A DNA stretch of 64,000 nt from Aurelia coerulea (taxonomy: Eukaryota; Cnidaria; Scyphozoa; Semaeostomeae; Ulmaridae), in contig CM076954.1 of the NCBI GenBank assembly GCA_039566865.1, positions 8,502,001-8,566,000 on the forward strand, written 5' to 3'. Below are positions 54,564-64,000 of this stretch, in pieces. Position numbers and translations under genes: made by a program. Each line of letters opens with the position of its first letter. The stretch's first letter is position 1. The notes under the pieces were generated by a model that had not been told where the DNA came from, ran no database searches, and saw only the letters and a program-made list of their open reading frames with translations.

Positions 54564-54869
54564 AAAATTATAAAATTAAACAAACACTTACGTGTGCAGT
54601 TTGATGTGGATTATTTTCCATACCTAGAACCAGAGCGATGTGGGATTTATGTGAGCGACGCGGCGACCTTCGGCCTGATTAAAAGACATACCAGGAGCAG
54701 CTGCCAGTCCTAAAAGCTAAGTAAAATGAGGTTTCCTACGAGAAAAGGGGGTTAAATACGTTGTTTGGGAGGGTGGGCACATAAATCCCACATCGCTTTG
54801 GTTCTAGGTATGGAGAATAATCCCAATCAAACTGCACACGTAAGTGTTTGTTTAATTTCATAATTGTTT
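54564..54869. mobile_element. Foldback MITE (~90-bp arms)
   Basis: 54564-54653 and 54778-54869 are inverted copies (AAACAAACACTTACGTGTGC, CATACCTAGAACCA, GTGGGATTTATGTG) with a ~125-bp loop. No ORF and no clear target duplication. Confidence 0.75.
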
Positions 54870-55224
54870 TCTATACTAGAACCCAGACCTCTGTCTGGTA
54901 TATATGAGAGTTCAAAGAAGACTGGCAGAATATGTCGAGGAATAATACAGGTTTAGCAATAAATCAAAGATATGAAAGGTCAAGGAATATTACCTCGGCT
55001 GAGCGAGTTTCCCGGTATAACGGGAAAATGCCGGGGAAAATTTCTCCATATGAACAGGCCCTAAGAATGTTACTTCTCCACTTCTTGGAGGCCTCATCAA
55101 CGGCAGTTGGCAATTTGATGATCGATATTCCTTTATATTTGGCTGTTCTACAGACTCCACAGTTAAATATCGCACAATATATCGCTCCAGGCTCCACAAT
55201 TAAATATCCCTCCAGGCATCTCAG

Positions 55225-55244
55225 TATTATTATTATTATTATTA

Positions 55245-55290
<46 letters not shown>

Positions 55291-55690
55291 CAATTTATTT
55301 ACCGTTGGATACATATACATATAGCTAAAAGTAATCAGCTAATTAATTCCAACGTTAGTTAAAGTTTTAAAATACAAATGTTACATCAGAAAAAAGGGGA
55401 TGAAATATTTACAATTCATCAAAAGTATACAGTATAAAAGCATAAAAGTGTATAAAAGCAGATATTCAAATATTATCATCATAAAAAGCCCAAGGTGGGA
55501 ATAAAAACGCGGCATAATTTACATGGGCAATTTTCTCCCTTCCAATTCTTTATTTTTGTTTTAAACTGACAAAGAGATTCTGAATTTCGTATAGTTGGTG
55601 ATAACGTTTGCCACAGCTGTGGGCCTTTAAATCGGATGCTTTCTGTCCCGTTGTTGACAGATCTCACCCTAGGTTGGAAGTATAAGACTA
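55225..55690 (-). pseudogene. LINE alpha 3' fragment
   Basis: The minus strand encodes FQPRVRSVNNGTESIRFKGP, QLWQTLSPTIRN and the Cys-rich end CPCKLCRVF..GFL (55479), nearly the same as 5148-5465. The 3' UTR and (AAT)n tail (55225-55292) follow. 5' truncated at about 55685. Confidence 0.8.
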
Positions 55691-55817
55691 TGAATGTGCT
55701 GTGATTTTTCTTTGCACCTACAGAGGTCTGGGCTCTAGCGCAATGCAGGACAATAACATAGAACAATGGCTTTTGTTCGCTTCCAGACTATAGTTTTTCC
55801 TATGACTATGGTTATAT

Positions 55818-55875
55818 GTTTCAAAAGATCGATAAAAGAATGGAAGGGTGAAAATTGCACTTGCAAAAATTGCTT
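55818..55875 (+). pseudogene. Tiny LINE alpha C-terminal fragment
   Basis: RSIKEWKGENCTCKNCL and a stop match the last codons of the alpha ORF2. The AT-rich DNA after it (55876-56110) may be the matching 3' UTR. Confidence 0.5.
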
Positions 55876-56144
55876 GTAGAAACAATATCTTTGGAAGTTT
55901 CTCCTCGAACAGAAATCATATAGATCGATGTAAATATACTTGTTTTCTTGAAATTATTGTCAATTTTTCCTTTGTACATAGTTGGTTCGAATTAGCTAGA
56001 AGTGCCAACTGTAAATACTTTAAGAATAATATTAATAAATTTAAATTTGATAAATTTTTACCGTCGCCAAACGGTAGAAAATTTGTAAATACCATCGTTT
56101 TAGGCACGTGTTAATTGTTCATCCATTGTTATTGAAGGCTGGAG

Positions 56145-57600
56145 ATATATCTTCTGAAGGCTGGAGATATATCTTCACTCTTTAAACAAGAAGATGCCTT
56201 TTCAAAAAAGAATTATCGACCAATAACTATTTTACCATCGATCTCAAAAATTTTCGAACGGTTAATGCAAGATCAAATGCTACCATTCATCCAAAGTTTC
56301 CTGTCTCCCCTTTTATGTGGTTTTCGGCAGGGCTATGGCACACAGCATGCACTTCTACGTCTAATAGAAACCTGTAACAAGTCGATGGACTACGGAGGCG
56401 TTGCGGGGGCTCTTTTGACAGACCTCTCCAAGGCCTTTGATTGTCTAGATCACGAATTACTAATCGCAAAATTGAATGCGTATGGTTTCAGTAGATCTGC
56501 CTTGCTGTTTTTGCATAGCTATCTCGAAAACAGGAAGCAGAGGGTAAAGGTGAATGGTTCGTTCAGTACGTGGACAAAAACCAATCAGGGTGTACCACAA
56601 GGTTCAGTCTTGGGGCCCCTTCTGTTTAACATCTATCTGAATGACTTGTTTCTGTTCTTAGAAGAGACCGAAGTCTGCAATTACGCGGACGATACAACAA
56701 TTTATGTATGTGGTCCTAATGTCGAGAATGTTATCGCAAAACTAGAGAATGATGCCTTTAAGATAAGTGAATGGTTTCCAAACAATCTTATGAAACTAAA
56801 TGAAGATAAATGTCATTTGATGATTTTTGGTGGGAAGAGTAACGAAGTCTCTGTCAAAATAGGAGAAGCTAGTGTGAAACAAAGTAAAGAGGAGAAGCTT
56901 CTAGGGATAACGTTTGATCAAACATTAAGCTTTAAACAACATGTTAAAACTCTTTGCAAAAAAGCCAGCCAAAAACTTCATGCACTTGCAAGAATATCCT
57001 GCTACATGGACACGGAAAAGCTAAAGCAGGTAATGCAAGCATTTGTCTTGTCTCATTTTAGTTACTGCCCACTTGTGTGGATGTTTTATGACAGAACCTT
57101 GAGTCATAGAATAAATCATATCCACGAAAGAGCATTGCGTTTTGTGTACAAAGACCATCAAACAGATTTTGAGTCTCTTCTCGAGCAAAGGAATTTGGTA
57201 TCCATCCACGTAAGGAATCTACAGTTGCTTATGACAGAAGTTTATAAAGCAAAGTCTGGTCTAAATCCACCTTTCATGAAGGATATTTTCAGTGAGCGCA
57301 ATATTGGCTACAATCTAAAACATGGTAACGACTCACAGCTTCCAAAAGTGCGTACGACGAGCTTTGGAATTGAGACTATATCCTTCCTTGGAAACAGACT
57401 TTGGTCCACTTTGCCAAATGCAGTGAAACAAGCAAGCACACTTCCTATCTTTAAAAACCTGATTAGACTTTGGAAGGGCAAGAACTGCAACTGTAGGATA
57501 TGCAAGACATACATTCCGCAGGTTGGGTATCTAACATGATATTCATAATTATGTCATTATGTTCAATCTAATGTTTTTAACGGTTGTGTAAATAGGACCA
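56145..57600 (+). pseudogene. LINE alpha, longest RT copy
   Basis: The frame, open to 57539, begins with FSKKNYRPITILPSISKIFE, then CGFRQGYGTQHALLRLIETC, LTDLSKAFDCLDHELLIAKL, QGVPQGSVLGPLLFNIYLND, the catalytic NYADDTTIY near 56685, LLGITFDQTLS, SYCPLVWMF, NLQLLMTEVYKAK and a C-terminal CNCRICKTYIPQVGYL. It is a full polymerase, thumb and C-terminal domain. The endonuclease is absent through 5' truncation at about 56145, where a short duplication GAAGGCTGGAGATATATCTT occurs (56134-56175). The tail is (AATAAT)n at 57708-57730. The coding part looks undamaged. Confidence 0.88.
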
Positions 57601-57835
57601 TTTATGTAATTTTATTTCATTTATTTCATTTTATATGTTTGCTAAATAGTCGGCCTAAATTAGCAGTAATTTTGCTATCTAGTGTATTTTAAGCCTACTT
57701 TAAAGAAAGAAATAATAATAATAATAATAAAATTACCTTTCAAACAACTGCAAAATCATCGTTTGGAACGAAATTTGGAGTCGGAGGCCCTTTAAGTTCA
57801 CTTTTTGTGATAAGAGTTGTGTTATTTTTATGCAG

Positions 57836-57910
57836 GGAGAGTCTCAGATGCAAGTTTTCAAAGTTTTGCAGTTCCAAAAAGATTCAAAGCTCGCTAGAAT
57901 TCGCAACCAG
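57836..57910 (+). CDS. LRSAM1: LRSAM1 exon (coiled coil), window exon D
   Basis: A 75-base exon, acceptor TTATTTTTATGCAG and donor CAG/GTGAGT, phase 0 at both ends. It encodes GESQMQVFKVLQFQKDSKLA and RIRNQ. This aligns without gaps to the LQVKKD..H.QIRSQ part of vertebrate LRSAM1 as recalled, just after exon C, from which it is separated by a 29.8-kb intron. The open frame continuing beyond the donor runs into a trinucleotide microsatellite and is not coding. Confidence 0.9.
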
Positions 57911-58112
57911 GTGAGTGTCACTATCTTTATATGCCCTGCGCTAATGCGACATGGTGTAAAACGACCGACCACACCGACTAGTGCACTGACGACATACCAC
58001 CGACCAAACCGACCAACGAACAGCAGCAGCGACCATCGAACACTACCATCACCGACCACCGACTCTGAAAATCACCGACCATTCGACCCATCGACCATCT
58101 TCGTTGTCTCTA

Positions 58113-58151
58113 TCATGATGATGATGATCGTCGTCGTCGTCGTCGTCGTCG

Positions 58152-58183
<32 letters not shown>

Positions 58184-58337
58184 TTCGTCGTCTTCGTCGT
58201 CGTCTTCGTCTTCGTCTTCGTCTTCGTCTTTTGTCATGGTCATCATCGTCATCATCATCATTGTCATCATCGTCGTCATCATCATCGTCATCATCATCAT
58301 CGTCATCATCATCATCGTCATCATCATCGTCGTCGAT
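58113..58337 (+). repeat. Compound trinucleotide microsatellite
   Basis: Runs of GTC, then TTCGTC, then ATC/GTC units over about 220 bases. Open frames of poly-Val, poly-Asp and poly-His come from this repeat. Confidence 0.95.
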
Positions 58338-58533
58338 TGATTTAAAGTAGCCTAAATTTAAGAATAGCTTATTTACATCAAATTAATTTACAGGTTAAAA
58401 GCTTGCAATTCCAGAGATCAAAACAATCTTAAACTATCCTGTTCAAATCATCGTTCATTGTTGAAATCATTTTTCAAAGCACAAGCGCCGTGAACAATGG
58501 ATAGCCAAAGAAACATTGCTGTTTCAGCATTTC

Positions 58534-58878
58534 TTATTTTTTCTTTTTTTTCATTTTCATTTTATCAATATACTTTCTAAAACCTGTTTTAAAACGAGCA
58601 ATTGATTCTTGTTCTCGAATGTTGTCCGGGATATCATTCCAATTTTTGACACCAGAGAAGTAGAAACTTCGCTTTGCATATTCTAACCTAACTTTGGGAA
58701 TTTGCAGATCTCCATGATTTCTGGTTCTATGCTCGTATATCATGGATCTTTCAGTGAACTTATGGCGAAGATTTTCCAGACAAAGGTCATGCAGAATTTT
58801 ATATGTCATGACTCCTTTGTCAAAGGAGAGCAAAGACCTTACATTGAGCCATGGAGAAGCCAGTTTACCATTGCACAC
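58534..58878 (-). pseudogene. LINE ORF2 3' fragment in LRSAM1 intron
   Basis: The minus-strand frame gives LLSFDKGVMTYKILHDLCLE, MIYEHRTRNHGDLQIPKVRL, FYFSGVKNWNDIPDNIREQE and ends in a run of Lys codons that is probably the start of the A-rich tail. Similar in pattern to 6385-6700. 5' truncated. Confidence 0.7.
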
Positions 58879-58879
58879 T

Positions 58880-60923
58880 CAATTTAGGGTCTACTATATT
58901 AAAGATTTATAATGTTTCAAAATTTTAATATTTGAGAATATAATTAAGAGCAATATAAAGCAATTAATAAGTTCATTTCAAATCGGAGTGGCTGATTTCA
59001 GTCACGTAAATTTTAAAATCTACTTGAACATGTTCATTGTAAAAGGGTACCAAAGTTACGGCAGGGCACGAGTGGTACACAGTGAGAACACAAGTATTGA
59101 GTTTCCCTTTTTATCTTTAATGTCCTTTCTTTATTACCTTAAAGTGAATATGACGCAAAATTTGTATTGTCTTATATTATGCAGTAAACATCGCTGATCA
59201 TCATGGTGTATTTCATTTTTGAATTTGGACTTTTATTTCTTCAGAAAGTTAGATTGAATAGCACCACTTTGCTTTGAAAAGTGGCGGCAACTCTGCGCGG
59301 TCAGACCGTTGAGTGCCAGACCCCTGTGACGTAAAGTGTTTGGGTAAAGACAATACCTTGCAATGTTTTAAACAGGAAACCACGATGAAACCCTGGATAG
59401 CGGTCAAGTTTGGCTTGTTCGTTCGCCCTTTTCACCGAATAAGACCAAGGAATTTACTCCTGGTGTATTGAATACTTAAAGAACTAAATTTACAATATTA
59501 TTAAAAATTTTCTCTCTCATTGATGTGATAAAAGGCCATTGCAAAGTTGTAACGACGGCACAAAATCATGTCTCGCAGCAAATTTGTATAATAAACTATC
59601 CCACACACAGCCAACCCCAGCTTTTGAAATAACAATTAATAGTCTGTGTCTCAAAACTTTTCGAAATTCGTTGCTTTATAAAGGGATCAATTTTGGTACT
59701 TCATGGGACGAAGACCTTCAATGGCGAACGAAGATTGGGCATAATTTTAGAGGCGGTTCTCACTTCTAGTACCTACCAAAAGTGTGATCAAATGTTTCTT
59801 AGCCTAGATCTGCAACCAGGCTTGCCTTTGGTATTGGCTGATAGCATCAGTAAGAAAATTGAAACTTACCAAAAGAAGGCGATGTTCTACATAGCAGCTT
59901 TCCTCCTCATAAAACTTTGACAAATATGAAATAACTGTATTGTTGTAACATGCATGGCCTAATCTGGCCTGTAATCGCGTTGTTGAAAAGCTGTCGCAGT
60001 AGGTTAGTCACAACATCGTGTTGAATTCTGTCCCTCCCTTCGTCCTACAACCAAGAGCCTTATTCTTGCAATGCTTTGCTAGAAATCTGTGAATTTGAGG
60101 ACTCTGAAACGAATCGCAATCTCTGAAACGAATTGACTGTCTGTTTGAAAAGAAATCATGTCATGAGGAACGGCAACCAATGATTTGTGATAAAAGGATT
60201 AAATTTGCCTATCGTATTCGACTATTTCTAAACAGCAGTGTCGTCATCCTGATAGCAAGATCCAATATACCCGTGTCTGAATATGAAACCCTCCCGGTTT
60301 TATCAAAGAAACTTAATTGAGTGCTAATCTGTCATTTCATATAGTTTAGGTGCACAACAGTCCCTAATTGATTGCCAAGTCATGTTGTGACAATGTAAAT
60401 GCCGAGGTATTCGAAGAATATGGGTGTGAATATTTTCTATTGGGCTTCTTCCAAACCCTAAAACCCCTTTGACGACCGTATAGTTTCTTATAAATCCTTG
60501 ATGTCCTTGAATCCACCCAAACACTTTACGTCACAAGTCAAAACTCGACCCAGATCTTCCGGACTCTTTTTTGAGTAGAAAGTTGATTTTCAAATGGCTA
60601 TATCTAAAAACGGTTTAGTTTTTGAAAGTTTAATGTTGGAATTCAAAATCAGCACACTCGAATTGGCGTTTTTCATCAATAAAATTGTTCGCGTCATATT
60701 CACTTTAACCAATGCCAGTATGATTCTGGTTTGTTCTCACTGCTATGAGCTCTCTAATACTATATCAATTCATGCACAGATAGCCTCTCTCGAGCATTGT
60801 ATTCCCTTAAATTACCAAAAACAATAACGGTTTGTTTGCTCGTTTGTTTGTTTGTTTGTTTGTTTGTTCGTTTATTTGCTCATTGTCAAGGAAGTTAATT
60901 TGCCCTTATTGGGAAAATTTTAG
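58880..60923. other. Intron sequence bounded in part by a 21-bp inverted repeat
   Basis: TGTGACGTAAAGTGTTTGGG (59325-59344, continuing with T) is perfectly inverted at 60515-60535, enclosing about 1.2 kb. No target duplication or ORF was found, so a DNA transposon is possible but unproven. A (GTTT)n run lies at 60832-60878. Confidence 0.45.
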
Positions 60924-61004
60924 ATCGAGCTTATCGAAGTTGAACTACAACGAATTACAATGATGGAAATGGAGAAAAGGCACAAGAGAGAAGATGAAGA
61001 TATG
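60924..61004 (+). CDS. LRSAM1: LRSAM1 exon (coiled coil), window exon E
   Basis: An 81-base exon, acceptor GGGAAAATTTTAG and donor ATG/GTTTGT, phase 0. It encodes IELIEVELQRITMMEMEKRH and KREDEDM. The IxLIExEL core following IRxQ of exon D is the best-conserved part of the match to vertebrate LRSAM1 (recalled as IKLIETEL). The next exon, expected to continue the coiled coil toward the SAM domain, is not found before 64000. Confidence 0.9.
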
Positions 61005-61414
61005 GTTTGTTTCTCTTTTCACTCAATTCATTAGTTATCTACTATGTTGTTTAGCATTATTTTTTTAAATTGTCAATTAAGGACGATATTTTTGGGCCAG
61101 AATATTGCCGAAAGTGATATTTTTGGGTCAAAATAAACTGAAATTATGTTTTTGATATTTTAGGGGATCAAATATTGTCAACATGATATTTCTGGGTTCT
61201 TTAGAGGCAATCCTGGCCTTAATTTGCATTGTTGCAGGATCTTTTATATTCATTTACAGATGTCAAGGTATAAAATGTGCTGATATTTTTGGGTTGTAAT
61301 GAAGCTAAACTGATATTTTTGGGGTGCCTGAAAATTTCTCAGATTGATCCCCCCTCATGCGTATGTGCAGAGTGCCCCCCTGGGCTAAAAATAGCACTTA
61401 GTAGTAATTTTCAG

Positions 61415-61575
61415 ATGAGTGCTAATCATATCTTGTTCATCTTGTCAAACTGTGTAAGAATAGCAAGTTTCGTGCTGATGTCACAGTTGGCATGTGATTT
61501 ACAGTAAGAACCATCACAAGGGGCTGGAACAAAATACCCCATTCTAAAATTAGCTTTTAGGGGTAATATTGAGAA
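61415..61575 (+). repeat. Direct repeat flanking the last nested LINE cluster, left copy
   Basis: TTCATCTTGTCAAACTGTGT and the following ~140 bases recur at about 63710-63860 with roughly 85% identity, in the same orientation, on both sides of the alpha LINE at 61600-63662. Confidence 0.75.
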
Positions 61576-61750
61576 AGTGTCGGAATCTGTTATTATTTTT
61601 CATTATCATTATAAATTTATTTATCGTTGGACTACAATATACTATAGCTAAATAAAAACAGCAGCTAATTAATTCCAACGTTAAAAAGTTATATACAATA
61701 TTACACAAGAAAGTAGTGGGTAAATATTTACAAGTTATCAAAATATACTA

Positions 61751-62345
61751 CAGGGTGTCCCAAAAAATTGTGCCCCGTTTGTCTTAAGATTGCGACAAAA
61801 CGGCAAAAGATTCCCGCCAAACTTTTGCATGGTGGTGCTCTTCAGATGTTCAATTAAAGTTTGCCACCATCCACGTAAAAAACCGTCGAAAAATGATGGA
61901 GCTACGACCTTCAGAAGACCAAATTTGCCTGACGACTGAAACCAGCAGTCGGCCATTTTGCCTTACTATTTTGCAGTGATAAGTATCTTCACATGAGGTA
62001 AGATATAATTTCTGTGAGGTCAGAAATAGTGGAACTCTCCGAGGATTATCGGAATTTTCACGAGAGCTATGAAATTTGAGGCTGCTGTTTCATTTTCATT
62101 CCATAAAGCTATTTATCGCTGTAAAATAGTAAGACAAAATGGCCGACCGCTGGTTTCAGTCATTGGGCAAATTTGGTCTCCTGAAGGTCATAGCTCCATA
62201 ATTTTTCAACGGATTTTTATGGGGATGGTTGCAAACTTTAATTGAACATCTGAAGAGCACCATCATGCAAAGGTTTGGCAAGAATATTTTGCCGTTTTGT
62301 CGCAATCTTCAGACAAACGGGGCACAATTTTTTTGGGACACCCTG
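61751..62345. mobile_element. Tc1/mariner-type MITE with ~220-bp arms
   Basis: It begins CAGGGTGTCCCAAAAAATTG and ends with the complement, flanked by TA at 61749-61750 and 62346-62347. Inverted arms extend about 220 bp (61751-61970, ~62125-62345). No transposase. It lies in the 3' UTR of a LINE alpha copy. Confidence 0.85.
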
Positions 62346-62696
62346 TATATAAAACAGATATATGAAATTCATCATAAATAGCCCAAGTTTGGAATAATAA
62401 TGTGGCAAAAATATTTATCATCAGAAGCCCAAATTCGGAATAAAAATGCGGCATAATTTGCATGAACAATTTTCTCCGTACCAATTTTTTATCTTTATCT
62501 TAAATTGACCAAGGGATTCTAAATTGCGTATCGTTGATGGTAACGTTTCCACAGCTGCGGACCTTTAACACTTTCTGTCCCGTTGTTGACAGATCTCATC
62601 CTTGGTTGAATAAAATCGTTATTGTTACGCAAATTGTAGTGAATTGTATTTTCACAGAATATTTCCTGCATAAATGAAGGATTTAGGTCAATATTG

Positions 62697-63562
62697 TTCA
62701 ATTGGTATACCGAGAGAATATTTAGACAGCTGAAAGAAAAACCTGGGATAGACATCGGAGGACATGTCATCAACAAGCTCAGATATGCCGACGATACGGT
62801 ACTTCTAGCAACATCAATCGAAGACCTCCAAGACATATTAGAAACAGTCAACAGAGAAGAAGAGAAATACGGGATGAAAATGAACATAGGAAAGACAAAA
62901 TCAATGATTCTAGGAGAATTGACAAATGAAATTAAAGTTAAATGGGGAATCAATAGGTCAAGTAAATAGATTTACATGTCTAGGGCAACTCCTTGTACCT
63001 AATGGAAAATCGGATGATGAAATCAAGAGAAGAATAGAGATAGCACGAGGCACTTTCAGGAGTATGTCAAACACACTAACTTCCAAAGATCTGTCAATCA
63101 AAATAAGGAAAAGACTAGTCAGTTGTTACATATGGTCTACACTCTTATACGGTGCAGAAGCATGGACTATTTCCAAAAATATGATGGATAGGATTAGAGT
63201 CTTTGAGATGTGGGTTTGGCGCAAAATACAGAGGATTTCATAGCAAAGTCATACTAAAAATGAGACAGTATTAGAAAGAATAGGAGAGAAAAGAAACATC
63301 ATGCAAATAATAATGACAAGGAAACTAACATTTTTGGGTCACATGATAAGGAGAGACAACTTACATCGTGTCATACTGGAAGGTCGAATACCATCAAGAC
63401 GTCCCAGAGGAAGACCAAGAGCAATGTGGATGGACAACATCGGAGATTGGGTGGGAAGAAAGCATTATGAATGGCTTGTGAGAAAAGCCCAGGATAGAGG
63501 AGCGGGGAGACAATTCATAGCAGCCTACCTGCAACGAGTAGACGGCACATGAGAAGGTCATT
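62697..63562 (+). pseudogene. RTE-like LINE 3' fragment
   Basis: Starts near the RT catalytic site: INKLRYADDTVLLATSIEDL, then KYGMKMNIGKTKSM. After a frameshift near 62930 come FTCLGQLLVPNGKSDDEIKR, LLYGAEAWTISKNMM and a stop at 63241. The last frame (63301-63552) has LTFLGHMIRRDNLHRVILEG, RPRGRPRAMWMDNI and a C-terminus at VDGT. The GHM.R ... RGRP...W.D pattern is that of RTE-type elements in general databases. Inserted into LINE alpha between MYKT and NIDLNPSF. Confidence 0.75.
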
Positions 63563-63709
63563 TCTAGTTTTGTACATCTCAGTCATAAGTATTTGCTTTT
63601 GTAATAGCTCACGAAAAAGAAAATTCACTGTCCTTATATGTAATTCTTAAGGCCCTTTCCTGTATTTTATTAATTTTTTTGTTAAGCTGCCTGCTGTAAA
63701 ACACGTATC

Positions 63710-63860
63710 TTTTTCATCTTGTCAAACTGTGTAAGAATACCACGCTTCATGCTGATATCACAATTGGCATGTGATTTACAGTAAGAACTATCAAAAGGGG
63801 CGGGATTAAATACTCCATTCTAAAAATAGCTCTCAGGGTCATTTTTGAGATGGGATCACG
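63710..63860 (+). repeat. Direct repeat, right copy (partner of 61415-61575)
   Basis: See left copy. The remaining 63861-64000 shows nothing recognisable. Confidence 0.75.
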
Positions 63861-64000
63861 ACCCTATCTTTTTTAGCGCATCAAACAAACGCAAAAAGGT
63901 TTACCAAGTTTGATGCTGGTATTATAAAATGCACGATTGTTCCGCTAACAGCCCTGACTATAAAAAGTAAGTAAACATTCTTCTTTCAAACGTGGTATTT

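Larger units (their letters stand above)
61600..63662 (-). pseudogene. LINE alpha copy split by a mariner MITE and an RTE-like LINE
   Basis: Minus-strand pieces: 63662-63564 (RALRITYKDSEF ... TYD, MTEMYKT), then 62696-62500 (NIDLNPSFMQEIFCEN, NNGTESV, KGPQLW), then a 3' UTR at 62490-62346 and 61750-61610. Joined, they follow the order of the alpha family seen at 5070-5640. The gaps are the two insertions listed next. Confidence 0.75.

Noticed and set aside
57830..58345. 171-codon ORF with long poly-Val/poly-His runs
   Set aside because: Only 57836-57910 is exon; the rest is a trinucleotide microsatellite read past a consensus donor.

Overview
The window looks like one stretch of a repeat-rich animal genome, most likely a cnidarian (stony coral or sea anemone). 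The evidence is AT-rich DNA, spliced genes with GT-AG introns, and a dense mixture of non-LTR retrotransposons, a Penelope-like element, a DIRS-type element and hAT, mariner, piggyBac and Mutator-type DNA transposons. There is no sign of bacterial organisation. Species-level assignment is inference.

The one recognisable host gene lies on the + strand. Five short exons (15876-15946, 17650-17749, 27933-28020, 57836-57910, 60924-61004) have matching splice phases. Joined, they encode a coiled coil that aligns without gaps to the coiled-coil region of the E3 ubiquitin ligase LRSAM1. A possible 22-base microexon precedes them at 15150. The leucine-rich-repeat exons should lie to the left of the window and the SAM/RING exons to the right. 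Introns of 1.7, 10.2, 29.8 and 2.9 kb separate the exons and are packed with nested transposons.

Layout. 0-3.4 kb: a DNA transposon with about 350-bp inverted ends around one long transposase-like exon (minus), with a hAT MITE inside. 3.5-5.0 kb: possible minus-strand exons of an unknown gene. 5.1-13 kb: LINE fragments, a GCGGCCGCA-rich repeat in two inverted copies, a Penelope-like RT/GIY-YIG element, a hammerhead-like motif, and a LINE with a long RT ORF. 13-16 kb: MITEs, a retroposon insertion with a target-site duplication and an in-window empty site, and a promoter-like patch. 16-28 kb (introns): LINE fragments, a foldback element, and a relic of the first transposon family broken by a LINE and a hAT element. 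28.2-32.2 kb: a large palindrome with two outward-facing decayed gene copies and a hAT element near its centre. 32.5-39 kb: a Mutator-type MITE, two tandem arrays, a mariner element and a piggyBac-type element holding a LINE. 40.0-53.8 kb: a DIRS-type element (reverse transcriptase, RNase H, tyrosine recombinase, split direct repeats). It was entered by a piggyBac MITE and by an 8-kb full-length LINE whose ORF2 carries a 2A peptide; that LINE was itself entered by a 1.7-kb near-perfect palindrome. 54-64 kb: foldbacks, LINE pieces, microsatellites, a mariner MITE and a second nested LINE.

Most coding potential is therefore mobile DNA in various states of decay, layered inside introns of a conserved ubiquitin-ligase gene. 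Repeats shared within the window let insertion order and several exact insertion sites be read directly.
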